DNA of 64,000 bases from F-183 sp964627455 (GTDB lineage Bacteria > Acidobacteriota > Terriglobia > Bryobacterales > Bryobacteraceae): positions 30,605 through 94,604 of the forward strand of contig CAZVKC010000025.1 of NCBI GenBank assembly GCA_964627455.1, in the 5' to 3' direction. The notes beneath the pieces were generated by a model. The model did no database searches, was not told the DNA's origin, and worked only from the letters and a program-made list of their open reading frames with translations. The translations under genes were made by a program, and so were the position numbers. Below are positions 1 to 8,386 of the stretch, one piece after another; positions within the stretch are counted from its first letter, which is position 1, and the number at the start of each line of letters is the position of its first letter.

Positions 1-1864
1 GGTTCTTGCCACCGCCGCCAAAGGACAAGGCGTTCGGCCAAACGGTCGCATTCGCCTGCTGCGAGCGCACCAGATCCAACTGCCCTGCGCCCGCCTCGAA
101 GGGGATTGCCTCTCGCTTGTCGGCATCGATGCGCAACGCCCGCGCGCCATTGGCAAGCAGCGATTTGTATTGACGCGCCGTGAGTCCCGGCCGGGATTGT
201 TTCAAAACGGCGGCCGCGCCGGCCACTACCGGACCCGAAAAGCTGGTGCCCTGGATCGCCACAAAACCGGTGGTCAAGGCATAGCCGGAATCGTCGCCCC
301 ATGTGCCACAGCAACTGACGGGAGCCGCGGTAACGAAATAGTCCCCGACGGCAACGAGATCCGGCTTGATCTGCAGGTTTGCCGAAGTCGGCCCCATGGA
401 ACTGAACGAAGACAGGCGCTCCGGCGTGATAGGAGGAGTGAAATCAACGGTGACAACCGTGTCGGGATTCTCCTGGATTCGATTCTTGAGCGCGACGCCT
501 TCTGTATTGTTCAACCAGACGGCAGGCAGCCGGTTGTTCACCTGCGACATGATGACGTTGGTGTCGCTTACGGTCGGGTTATAAATGACGCCCGCGATGG
601 CGCCGGCCGCCTTGGCGTTGTTCAGCTTCGTCTCAAAGGTACAGGTCCCGCGCAGGATCAGCGCAATGGATCCTTGCATCGAACCGGTTGGAAACGGATC
701 GCAACCTAATTCATTGCGGAAATCGGCGGCGTCCTTCACCGTGGCAGTAGCGCGGGCGGAACCCACCGAATTGGATCCGATATAGCCAATGCGCGACAGG
801 TCCCCGGCAGCCACCACGGCGCGCGTCGAGATCTGCCGGTCGTTACCGGACGATCCCACGCCAATCGCCCAGCGCGAGTTCCCCGGCCATGCGGTGGACT
901 GATACCCAGGCCCCTGATTGCCAATCGAGGAAACAAAGATGACCCCGGCGTCTGCAACGCGGCCGAGTGCGGCTTCGTTCCAATCATCGGGCGTGAGCGC
1001 ACCGCCGAAACTCAGGTTGATCACGTCCATTCCATCTTTCGCGACGGCATCCTCGATCGCGGCCATGATCGCCGCATCGGAACTCGTCAGGCCTCCGGTT
1101 GTGGAAATGCGGTACACGCCGAGATAGGCCGCCGGCGCGACGCCGGAAATCGGGCCATAGGGTCCGTTGATCCTCTTGCCCACTGCCGCGAACGCCACTC
1201 CGGTGCCGTGCCCCAGGGAATCCGTGGCGGTCAGGCGGGATCCTGCAAAACGGTCCACCAGATTTTCATAGCTCCGCATCACCACGACTTTCGAGTTCGT
1301 CAGTGGGCGGTCGAGTTCTGCGTTGTTGTCGCCGAGTTTTGGGAACCCATCCAGCGCCGGGCGGCTATCGTCCTGGAATCCAGGATGCTTCACGTCGACG
1401 CCACTATCGATGATGCCGACTTTGATGCCGGCTCCCGCCGTATCCGGACCTCCCGGCAGATTGTTCCAGGCCTCGGGAATCCTGTGCAAGGGTAAAGCCC
1501 GGTCGAGCGTCGCCTTCACCTTCTGAACAGGATGTACGGCCTTCACACCCGGCAGCAGGGCCAATTCCGCAGCCTTGCTGTCGGGGATCTCGACCAGCAG
1601 CGCATTGAGAATCGAGTCGAACCGGTGCATCACCCGGCCGCCGCGGTTCTGCAGCGCGCGGATCACTGCGGCTTGGGATGCCAGCACCTGATTCCTGGCC
1701 GCGTCAAACTGACGGGCAGCGGTCCGGTGGCGCCCCGAACGAAATCCTTCCAGTGCGGGAGCGGCGTCCAACTCCACCACATAATTGTTGGCGACAACCT
1801 GCGCAAAGCCCGGGAAGGCGAACGCGAGAATGAGCAGCAGAGCAAGCGTGATACGGCGATTCAT
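1..1864 (-). CDS. S8 family (subtilisin-like) serine peptidase with PA insert, C-terminus beyond window
   Basis: This gene reads leftward from an ATG at 1864 and is still open at base 1, so 621 codons are visible and the C-terminus is missing. It starts with a signal peptide (MNRRITLALLLILAFAFPG) and a propeptide-like segment. The catalytic triad of family S8 is complete: Asp153 in IIDSGVD, His219 in LGHGTGVA, Ser541 in GTSFSGP. Between His and Ser lies a protease-associated type insert (roughly residues 330-430) containing GSIALILRGTC and AKAAGAIAGVIYNP. It is therefore a secreted endopeptidase, probably scavenging protein outside the cell. It lies just downstream of the PEP-CTERM gene on the same strand. 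The family call is firm; substrate and full length are unknown. Confidence 0.93.
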   Translation of the reverse strand, partial: MNRRITLALLLILAFAFPGFAQVVANNYVVELDAAPALEGFRSGRHRTAARQFDAARNQVLASQAAVIRALQNRGGRVMHRFDSILNALLVEIPDSKAAELALLPGVKAVHPVQKVKATLDRALPLHRIPEAWNNLPGGPDTAGAGIKVGIIDSGVDVKHPGFQDDSRPALDGFPKLGDNNAELDRPLTNSKVVVMRSYENLVDRFAGSRLTATDSLGHGTGVAFAAVGKRINGPYGPISGVAPAAYLGVYRISTTGGLTSSDAAIMAAIEDAVAKDGMDVINLSFGGALTPDDWNEAALGRVADAGVIFVSSIGNQGPGYQSTAWPGNSRWAIGVGSSGNDRQISTRAVVAAGDLSRIGYIGSNSVGSARATATVKDAADFRNELGCDPFPTGSMQGSIALILRGTCTFETKLNNAKAAGAIAGVIYNPTVSDTNVIMSQVNNRLPAVWLNNTEGVALKNRIQENPDTVVTVDFTPPITPERLSSFSSMGPTSANLQIKPDLVAVGDYFVTAAPVSCCGTWGDDSGYALTTGFVAIQGTSFSGPVVAGAAAVLKQSRPGLTARQYKSLLANGARALRIDADKREAIPFEAGAGQLDLVRSQQANATVWPNALSFGGGGKN

Positions 1865-1931
1865 GACAACTTCTTTCCATTATCGGCTGCTGCAAGCCGG
1901 GAAAGAAGGGCGCCCCTTGGTACGGGTAGGT

Positions 1932-2648
1932 TCAGGACCTTCGATTGCCGCGACGGCGAATCCTGGTCATGCCGATGAGGCACAGCGCGCATCCGGCCAA
2001 GCCCATCATCCACGATGACGGTTCCGGAGTCGGCGTAAACGTGTACGTGAGTTGGATCGACCCTGTCCACGTCGCGTCAATCCCGGCGACTCGGGCAACC
2101 GATGTGCCGAGGCCGATCGGTGCAGTCCGGCCGGCGCTCAGGCTCAGCACGACGGGGATGGTCCCAAACCCGATGTATCCAGTGGGATCCGAAAAGGCAT
2201 AGGATCCGTTCACGCCGCGGGAATCGTTCGTCGTAGCGGAACACAGCCGTCCACCGGTCAGCGGCGTGCTGCAGCTTGCCGTTACCGGATCCAGAAAGGT
2301 GACGAGGTTCACCGGCGAACCACCCTGCAAAATGGACCCGATGCCGCTGGAACTTCCAACCGACGTGACCGTGAAGAATCCGTTCGTGGACCGTGTACCC
2401 CGCACAACTAAGGACTGGGTCTCCGTGGATTGCAGGATCCGGTATTCAATGCCAGTCAGCGTACCGAAGTTCGGGTTGAACTGGTCGAATTCCAACATCA
2501 CGTTGGCGACCGCGGGATTCAGGTTCGTGGCCGTCGAGTTCGTGATCTGCAGATTAAAAGGAATGACTTGAACAATGTCCGCGAAACAGGTCGCAGGCAG
2601 CAGGCAGACAGCAAGGGCGGCGAACGCCGGCAGGCGGGTTCGGGGCAA
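1932..2648 (-). CDS. PEP-CTERM sorting-domain secreted protein
   Basis: The start is a TTG at 2646-2648, chosen because a GGAGG ribosome site (2659-2663) sits 10 bases upstream and no ATG fits. The 238-residue product has a signal peptide ending around CFADIV and a beta-rich body of about 180 residues. It closes with the PEP-CTERM tripartite signal: PEPSSW, a hydrophobic helix (MMGLAGCALCLIGM) and an arginine cluster (RIRRRGNRR). In other bacteria this signal is processed by exosortase during export to the surface. No exosortase gene is in the window. The body resembles the choice-of-anchor proteins common next to such tails, but I cannot assign a function. Confidence 0.85.
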   Translation of the reverse strand: MPRTRLPAFAALAVCLLPATCFADIVQVIPFNLQITNSTATNLNPAVANVMLEFDQFNPNFGTLTGIEYRILQSTETQSLVVRGTRSTNGFFTVTSVGSSSGIGSILQGGSPVNLVTFLDPVTASCSTPLTGGRLCSATTNDSRGVNGSYAFSDPTGYIGFGTIPVVLSLSAGRTAPIGLGTSVARVAGIDATWTGSIQLTYTFTPTPEPSSWMMGLAGCALCLIGMTRIRRRGNRRS

Positions 2649-2802
2649 GTTTGGTTTTCCTCCGACAAAAGAACAGACTTCGTAGTTTTGGGTCGCGCGC
2701 GGGAGACACGGACCTTACCTACATAATAATCCAAATCGCGAACAAGGGGAAGGAACGAGGGGGCACCAGGAACAGGGACATGAAAAGTTTTGCGAATATT
2801 AC

Positions 2803-2831
2803 TTGACAGCAAAAGACTCATATCATATGCT
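2803..2831 (+). promoter_or_regulatory. sigma-70-type promoter of hsp20
   Basis: A perfect -35 TTGACA (2803-2808) and a -10 TATGCT (2826-2831) are separated by 17 bases. Transcription should start near 2838, just before the AGGAGG at 2841-2846 that serves the Hsp20 gene. No CIRCE element is visible. Confidence 0.75.
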
Positions 2832-2860
2832 GAAGCTGTAAGGAGGTTCGTAACAATACT

Positions 2861-3292
2861 ATGTCAATGATCCGCTATAACCCGTTCTTCACCGAGTTCC
2901 CCTTCAAGGCCTTCGAGGATAGCCTCTCCCGCATGCTGGAGACTCCTTCGACAGTCAAGCCCTGGACTCCCGCCGTGGATATCCTGGAGACCGAACACGA
3001 ACTCGTCCTCAAGGCTGACCTGCCGGAAGTGAATGAAAAGGATATCGATATCCGCATCGAGGACGGCACCCTCGTACTGAAGGGCGAACGCAAGTTCGAG
3101 GACAAGAAGGAAGAGAAGGGCGGCTATCACCGCATCGAGCGCAGCTACGGCGCCTTTGCCCGCTACTTCTCGCTGCCGGACACCATCGACGCCGACAAGG
3201 TGAAGGCCGAGTACAAGAACGGAGTCCTGACTGTGACGCTGGCGAAGAAGGAAGCCGCCAAGCCGAAGCAGATCAAGATCGCCGTGCAGTAA
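2861..3292 (+). CDS. Hsp20/alpha-crystallin family small heat shock protein
   Basis: This is a 143-residue cytoplasmic ATP-independent holdase, which binds unfolding proteins as oligomers. A typical alpha-crystallin domain covers about residues 35-135 (begins WTPAVDILE, contains LVLKGERK and ends near GVLTVTLAKKE). It is followed by the C-terminal I-x-I motif (IKIAV) used for oligomer assembly. The ATG at 2861 lies 14 bases after AGGAGG; a second ATG at 2867 is nearly as plausible and would remove two residues. It forms its own transcription unit, with a strong promoter upstream and a strong hairpin terminator at 3317-3350. The neighbouring HtpX-like protease suggests a small proteostasis cluster. 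Confidence 0.95.
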   Translation: MSMIRYNPFFTEFPFKAFEDSLSRMLETPSTVKPWTPAVDILETEHELVLKADLPEVNEKDIDIRIEDGTLVLKGERKFEDKKEEKGGYHRIERSYGAFARYFSLPDTIDADKVKAEYKNGVLTVTLAKKEAAKPKQIKIAVQ

Positions 3293-3316
3293 GATCCCGG
3301 ACACAGACCACAACCT

Positions 3317-3350
3317 GAAAACCCCCGGGGACCTCCCCCCGGGGGTTTTC
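3317..3350 (+). terminator. rho-independent terminator after hsp20
   Basis: The arms GAAAACCCCC (3317-3326) and GGGGGTTTTC (3341-3350) are perfectly complementary, and a C/G-rich 14-base loop can pair further. The run of T is short, but it lies 25 bases after the hsp20 stop and before the next start. Confidence 0.8.
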
Positions 3351-3395
3351 GTGTCTTGCAACCTGCGCGACAATTAAGGAATCTAAAGAATAACT

Positions 3396-4247
3396 ATGAA
3401 CGGATTGAAGACCGCCCTGCTGCTCGGGCTCTTGAGCAGCATCGTGATCGTCGGCGGCCGTGCCGCGGCCGGAACCCGCGGCGTTTACATGGGCCTCGGC
3501 CTGGCGGTCGTGATGAACTTCTTCGCCTACTTCTTCTCGGAGAAGATGGCGCTCATGGCGCACAACGCCCAACCCCTGACCCCGGAAACCAACCCTGGAC
3601 TCTACGCGCAGATCCACCCGATGGTGCAGCGCCTCTGCCAGCGGATGGGAATCCCGGAACCCAAGCTCTGGACCTTGCCGGATCCGTCGCCCAACGCCTT
3701 TGCGACCGGCCGGAATCCGGACCACGCCTCGGTGGCGTTCACCGAAGGCCTGCTCGACATCATGTCGCGTGAAGAAGTGGAAGGCGTACTCGCCCACGAA
3801 CTCGCGCACATCAAGCATCGCGACATTCTCATCTCGTCGATTGCCGCAACCGCCGGCGCCGCGATCACCTCGATCGCGCAGATGGCGTTCTTCTTCGGAG
3901 GCGGCCGCCACAGCGATGACGACGAAGGCGGAAGTCCGATCGGCGCGATCGCGATGCTGATCCTCGGACCCATCGCCGCCGGCCTGATTCAGATGGCCAT
4001 CTCGCGGACCCGCGAATATGCCGCCGACCGCGGCGCCGCGGAAGCTTGCGGGACGCCCAACGGCCTGATCAGCGCGCTTGGAAAATTAGAAGGCTGGTCC
4101 AAGCGGATCCCGATGGACGTGAACCCCGCGCAAGCGCACATGTTCATCATCCAGCCCTTCTCGGGAGCCTCGCTGGCCAGCCTGTTTTCGACGCATCCAT
4201 CGACGCAGGATCGCATTGCGCGCCTGCGCGAGGTGAACAGCTACTGA
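3396..4247 (+). CDS. htpX: HtpX-like M48 membrane zinc metalloprotease
   Basis: The 283-residue product has two N-terminal membrane segments (about 7-24 and 30-48) and two more between residues 145 and 203. The zinc site is HELAH at residues 134-138, with the third ligand Glu207 in REYAAD. This is the layout of HtpX, a heat-induced membrane protease that degrades misfolded membrane proteins. Length matches the family (about 285-295). It sits 100 bases after the hsp20 gene, past that gene's terminator. Its stop codon overlaps the stop of the convergent SDR gene by 7 bases, so no terminator separates them. Confidence 0.93.
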   Translation: MNGLKTALLLGLLSSIVIVGGRAAAGTRGVYMGLGLAVVMNFFAYFFSEKMALMAHNAQPLTPETNPGLYAQIHPMVQRLCQRMGIPEPKLWTLPDPSPNAFATGRNPDHASVAFTEGLLDIMSREEVEGVLAHELAHIKHRDILISSIAATAGAAITSIAQMAFFFGGGRHSDDDEGGSPIGAIAMLILGPIAAGLIQMAISRTREYAADRGAAEACGTPNGLISALGKLEGWSKRIPMDVNPAQAHMFIIQPFSGASLASLFSTHPSTQDRIARLREVNSY

Positions 4248-5017
4248 TTGACGCCGCTTGCGAGGAAACCGCCGTCCACCGCGATCACTTCGCCGTTGAC
4301 GTAACTCGCCGCATCGGACGACAGAAAGATCGCCGCGCCCGCCAGTTCTTCGGTCCTGCCGTATCTCTTCAACGGAGTGCGCAGCAGGAACTCCTGGCCG
4401 CGCGGCGTTCCGTTTAAGAGCGACGCATTGAGCGGCGTCGGGAACACGCCCGGCGCAATCGCATTCACCAGCACGCCTTTCGGACCCCACTCGACCGCCA
4501 GCGACTTGGTCAACGACGCGACCGCCGCTTTGCTCGCCGCATACGCCGCGACCTCGAACAACGCCACGAACGACGACAGCGACGCGATGTTGACGATGCG
4601 TCCATAGCCGTTGTCGATCATGTGCTTGCCGAACACCTGGCACGACCGCAGGATCCCGGTGAGGTTCGTATCCATGATGGCGTTCCACTCTTCTTCGGTC
4701 ACGTCCAACGTGGGCGAACGCTTCGTGCGGCCCGCGCAGTTCACCAGGATGTCCACCTTGCCGAACTTCGCGACGCACGCTTCGAGCAGATGCTCGAGCG
4801 TCTTGCGATCGCTGACATCCGACGTCACGTTCAGCGATTGGCGTCCCTTGGCTTCAATCTGCTGTGCGGCCGCATCGACTTCACTCTGCCGGCGCGAGGA
4901 CGCGACCACGTTCGCGCCTGCATCCGCGAGTCCCAGCGTGATGGCGAGACCGATGCCCGAGGTTCCGCCAATGACGACGGCCGTCCTGCCGCCTAGATCG
5001 AGAGGTTTGTAGCTCAT
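4241..5017 (-). CDS. SDR family NAD(P)-dependent oxidoreductase
   Basis: A classical short-chain dehydrogenase/reductase of 258 residues. The cofactor motif is GGTSGIG (17-23), followed by NCAG (93-96, usual form NNAG), Ser in NIASLSS and the YxxxK pair Tyr159/Lys163. The C-terminus (YVNGEVIAVDGG) is standard for the family. Sequence style is closest to gluconate 5-dehydrogenase or glucose 1-dehydrogenase-like members, but the substrate cannot be read from sequence. It is divergent from the CocE-type hydrolase gene, with 54 bases between starts, and convergent with htpX. Confidence 0.9.
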   Translation of the reverse strand: MSYKPLDLGGRTAVVIGGTSGIGLAITLGLADAGANVVASSRRQSEVDAAAQQIEAKGRQSLNVTSDVSDRKTLEHLLEACVAKFGKVDILVNCAGRTKRSPTLDVTEEEWNAIMDTNLTGILRSCQVFGKHMIDNGYGRIVNIASLSSFVALFEVAAYAASKAAVASLTKSLAVEWGPKGVLVNAIAPGVFPTPLNASLLNGTPRGQEFLLRTPLKRYGRTEELAGAAIFLSSDAASYVNGEVIAVDGGFLASGVNQ

Positions 5018-5071
5018 TGCTCTGTCTCTTTATTATCCATGCCCGGCCGCGATATGCTGTCCAACACGCCC

Positions 5072-6814
5072 ATGAAGACCAACATCCTGGCCCTGGGAGC
5101 CGCCACCACGCTCATGTTCATGTTCGAAATGCAAGCCGCGGAGAAAGTCCGCATTGATCGATATCAGGCAGTGCCGATGCGCGACGGCGTACGGCTGTAT
5201 GCCGACGTCTATCGTCCGGCCGCGCCAGGCCGCTATCCGGTGATCGTTGTGCGTACGCCATATGGCGTGCAGCGCGAAGGCTCGCGGATCCACGACGACA
5301 TGGTCAAGTTCGCGCAGCAGGGTTACGCCGCGATCATCCAGGATGTCCGCGGTCGCTATGAATCCGAAGGCGCGTGGGATCCGTTCCGCTATGAAGCGCG
5401 CGACGGATACGACACGATCGAGTGGGCTGCGAAACAGCCGTGGTCGAACGGCAAGGTCGCGACACAGGGCGGCTCGTATCTCGGACACGTGCAATGGGCC
5501 GCGGGCTCGCAGGCGCCGCCGCATCTGGTCGCGATGTTCCCCGCTGTCGCATCCACCAACATCTACGCCAACTGGATCACGCATGGCGGCGCGTTTCGCC
5601 TGAGTTTCAACTACGGCTGGGGCGTGGTGCGCATGCCGAACCGCATCATGCTGCCGCAGTGGTGGCACACAGGTCCCGCAGCGGCGCCGGAGTTGCGTTA
5701 CGAAAACATCCTGCAGCATCTGCCGCTGGGCACAGGGGACCTCGAAAGCGCGCACTACGCCGTCAAGCACTATCGCGACTGGCTGCAGCACGAAAGCTAC
5801 GACGCATATTGGAAGGCAATCAGCGACGAGGAACGGTTTGAGAAAGTGCAGGTCCCGGTGCATACGCAGGGTGGCTGGTTCGATATCTTCCTTGCCGGCA
5901 CGATCAACGGGTTCACGGGCATGCGCGCCCGCGGCGGCACGGAAGCGGCGCGCAGGAATTCACGCATGGTCATCGGACCCTGGGGTCACGGTCCATCGCG
6001 CAAGTTCGGTGACATCGACTTCGGCCCGGAAGCCGATCGTCATCTGCTCGACTACGAACTCCGCTTCTTCGAGCGGTATTTGAAAGGCGTCGAGAACGGG
6101 CTCGACAAAGAGAAGCCGGTCGAGATCTTCTACATGGGCGCGAACAAGTGGAAGTCGCACGACGCGTGGCCGATCCCCGGCGCGCGTTCGACCCCGTATT
6201 ATCTGGCCGCCAACGGCCTGCTCACACCCGAGAAGCCTTCAACCGCTGCGACGAGCACTTATCGATACGATCCCGCGAATCCCGTACCGACCAATGGCGG
6301 CAACAACTGCTGCGGCACGCCGACGGTTGCGGGTCCCGTGGATCAGGCGCCGCTCGACGGACGCAGCGACATCCTGCGTTTCCGCACCGAACCTTTGACG
6401 CAGCCCGTTGCCATCGCAGGTCCTGTAAAGATGATGTTGCAGGCGGCGACCGATGGACCAGATACCGACTGGATGGTGAAACTGATTGACGTCTATCCCG
6501 ACGGCAAAGCGTATCCCATGGCCGAAGGCATGCTGCGGGCGCGTTTCCACAAAGGTCTCGACAAACCGTCGAAACTGACTCCCGGTCAGTTATATGAATT
6601 CACCGTGGATCTGGTCGGCACGGCCGTCGTCTTCCAGCCCGGTCACCGCATCCGCGTCGACATTACGTCCAGCAACTTCCCGCAGTTCGACCGCAATCTG
6701 AACACCGGCGAACCGCTGGCCACCGGATCCAAGCCTCGCGTGGCCCAGCAGACCATCCATCACGGCGGAGCGCACGCGTCACACATCGTGCTCCCCGTGG
6801 TCGATCTCCCTTGA
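5072..6814 (+). CDS. Secreted CocE/NonD family serine hydrolase (first copy)
   Basis: I start at the ATG at 5072 because the protein then begins with a clean signal peptide (MKTNILALGAATTLMFMF) and continues into the family's conserved opening VPMRDGVRLYADVYRP. The 580-residue length fits CocE/NonD (X-Pro dipeptidyl-peptidase-type) hydrolases. The triad is Ser135 in GGSYLGH, Asp271 in GGWFDIF and His306 in GPWGHG, and a C-terminal jelly-roll domain carries HRIRVDITSSNFPQF. These enzymes cleave esters or amides (cocaine, glutaryl-7-ACA, X-Pro peptides); the true substrate here is unknown. The GH51 gene follows 21 bases later, suggesting cotranscription. A paralogue lies at 14788-16805. Confidence 0.92.
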   Translation: MKTNILALGAATTLMFMFEMQAAEKVRIDRYQAVPMRDGVRLYADVYRPAAPGRYPVIVVRTPYGVQREGSRIHDDMVKFAQQGYAAIIQDVRGRYESEGAWDPFRYEARDGYDTIEWAAKQPWSNGKVATQGGSYLGHVQWAAGSQAPPHLVAMFPAVASTNIYANWITHGGAFRLSFNYGWGVVRMPNRIMLPQWWHTGPAAAPELRYENILQHLPLGTGDLESAHYAVKHYRDWLQHESYDAYWKAISDEERFEKVQVPVHTQGGWFDIFLAGTINGFTGMRARGGTEAARRNSRMVIGPWGHGPSRKFGDIDFGPEADRHLLDYELRFFERYLKGVENGLDKEKPVEIFYMGANKWKSHDAWPIPGARSTPYYLAANGLLTPEKPSTAATSTYRYDPANPVPTNGGNNCCGTPTVAGPVDQAPLDGRSDILRFRTEPLTQPVAIAGPVKMMLQAATDGPDTDWMVKLIDVYPDGKAYPMAEGMLRARFHKGLDKPSKLTPGQLYEFTVDLVGTAVVFQPGHRIRVDITSSNFPQFDRNLNTGEPLATGSKPRVAQQTIHHGGAHASHIVLPVVDLP

Positions 6815-6835
6815 TAGCCTGAAAGGACTCCCCTG

Positions 6836-8386
6836 ATGAAGCCCACCTTTACGACAACAGCCCTGTTGCTTGCCGCGGCGCTCGTGGCGCCCGCGCAGAC
6901 GGCACGGATCAAGATCGACACCGACCGCAAGATCGGCGAGGTCCACCCGCACATCTTTGGGAACTTCGCCGAGCATCTGGGACGCTGCATTTACGGCGGC
7001 ATCTACGAGCCGGGGAGTCCCCTGGCGGATGAAAACGGCTTCCGCAAGGACGTGATGGAGGCCACAAAACAACTCGGCGTTACGCTGCTGCGCTGGCCGG
7101 GAGGCAACTTCGTTTCCGGATACAACTGGAAGGACGGCATTGGTCCGCGATCGCAGCGCCCGGTGCGTCCCGAAGGCGCCTGGGGATCGCTCGAACCCAA
7201 CACCTTCGGAACCGACGACTTCCTTTTGTACTGCGAGAGGCTGAAGATCGAGCCGTACATCTGCATCAACGCAGGACTCGGCACCGTTGAAGAAGCGCGC
7301 CAATGGGTCGAGTATACGAACGAGAGCCGCGACACCTACTGGGCGCAGCAACGCCGCAAGAACGGCCGCGATAAACCATACAACGTCAAATACTGGGGAC
7401 TTGGCAACGAGATCGACGGACCCTGGCAGTTGGGCCACAAGAACGTCGAGGACTACACGAAGTTCGCGCTCGAAGCCGCCAAGGCGATGCGCCGCGCGGA
7501 TCCTTCGATCAAGTTGATCGCCAGCGGGTCGAGCAATTTCCGCCCCGGCTGGGACTGGATCGGCTGGAACCGCACGACCATCGAAAAGCTGAAGTCCGAG
7601 ATCGACTACATTTCGCTGCACACTTACATCGGCAACCGCGACAATAACCTCGAGAAGTTCCTCGGCGTGTCGCAAGACATCGACGAGCGCATTGAAATCG
7701 TTGAAGGACTCATCAAGGCGGCGCAATCCGGCACACCGAATCCGCGCCCGATCGCGATTGCTTACGACGAGTGGAACGTCTGGTATCGCGCCCGCGGCAA
7801 TTCGGAGTTCGCCACCGGATCCACGCGTCTCGAGGAAATCTACAACTTCGAAGATTCGCTCGCGATGGGCATGTTCTTCAACTCCTTCTTCCGCCATGCG
7901 AACAGCGTCAAGATGGCGAACCTCGCGCAGCTGGTCAACGTGATCGCGCCGATCTTCACCAACAAGGAAGGACTATTCCTGCAGCCCATCTTCTTCCCGA
8001 TCGCGGAATACGCGAAGCAAGCCGGCAACACGGCGGTCGATGCGCTGGTCACGTCGCCGGGCTACAAGATGGCCCCGAATCGCAAGGAAGTCGGCTACCT
8101 CGATGTTTCCGTCACGCATGACAAGAGCAGGAACATGCTCTATGTGAACGTGCTGAACCGCAGCGAGAAGCAGGACATCGCGGCGAAGATCGAGAATCAA
8201 ACGGGAACCCTTGCCGGGACGGCGGACGTTTGGGAAATGAACCATCCCGACCTCAAGGCAACCCATACGTTCGGTGCGGACAAGAAGGTCCGGCCGGTCA
8301 CGCGCACGGCGGCGGTCGCGGGGAATAGCTTCAACTACACGTTCCCGAAGCACTCGCTCACCATCCTGCGCATCGGAGTGAAATGA
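6836..8386 (+). CDS. Secreted GH51 alpha-L-arabinofuranosidase
   Basis: The 516-residue protein has a signal peptide ending around APAQ and a full GH51 catalytic domain plus C-terminal beta domain. The acid/base is Glu192 in GLGNEIDGPW and the nucleophile is Glu312 in AYDEWNVWY. RWPGGNF near residue 86 is also characteristic. It removes terminal arabinose from arabinan or arabinoxylan. A ribosome site (AAAGGA) lies 8 bases before the ATG. The stop overlaps the priA start by four bases (ATGA), so a secreted glycosidase and a replication helicase appear translationally coupled. Confidence 0.94.
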   Translation: MKPTFTTTALLLAAALVAPAQTARIKIDTDRKIGEVHPHIFGNFAEHLGRCIYGGIYEPGSPLADENGFRKDVMEATKQLGVTLLRWPGGNFVSGYNWKDGIGPRSQRPVRPEGAWGSLEPNTFGTDDFLLYCERLKIEPYICINAGLGTVEEARQWVEYTNESRDTYWAQQRRKNGRDKPYNVKYWGLGNEIDGPWQLGHKNVEDYTKFALEAAKAMRRADPSIKLIASGSSNFRPGWDWIGWNRTTIEKLKSEIDYISLHTYIGNRDNNLEKFLGVSQDIDERIEIVEGLIKAAQSGTPNPRPIAIAYDEWNVWYRARGNSEFATGSTRLEEIYNFEDSLAMGMFFNSFFRHANSVKMANLAQLVNVIAPIFTNKEGLFLQPIFFPIAEYAKQAGNTAVDALVTSPGYKMAPNRKEVGYLDVSVTHDKSRNMLYVNVLNRSEKQDIAAKIENQTGTLAGTADVWEMNHPDLKATHTFGADKKVRPVTRTAAVAGNSFNYTFPKHSLTILRIGVK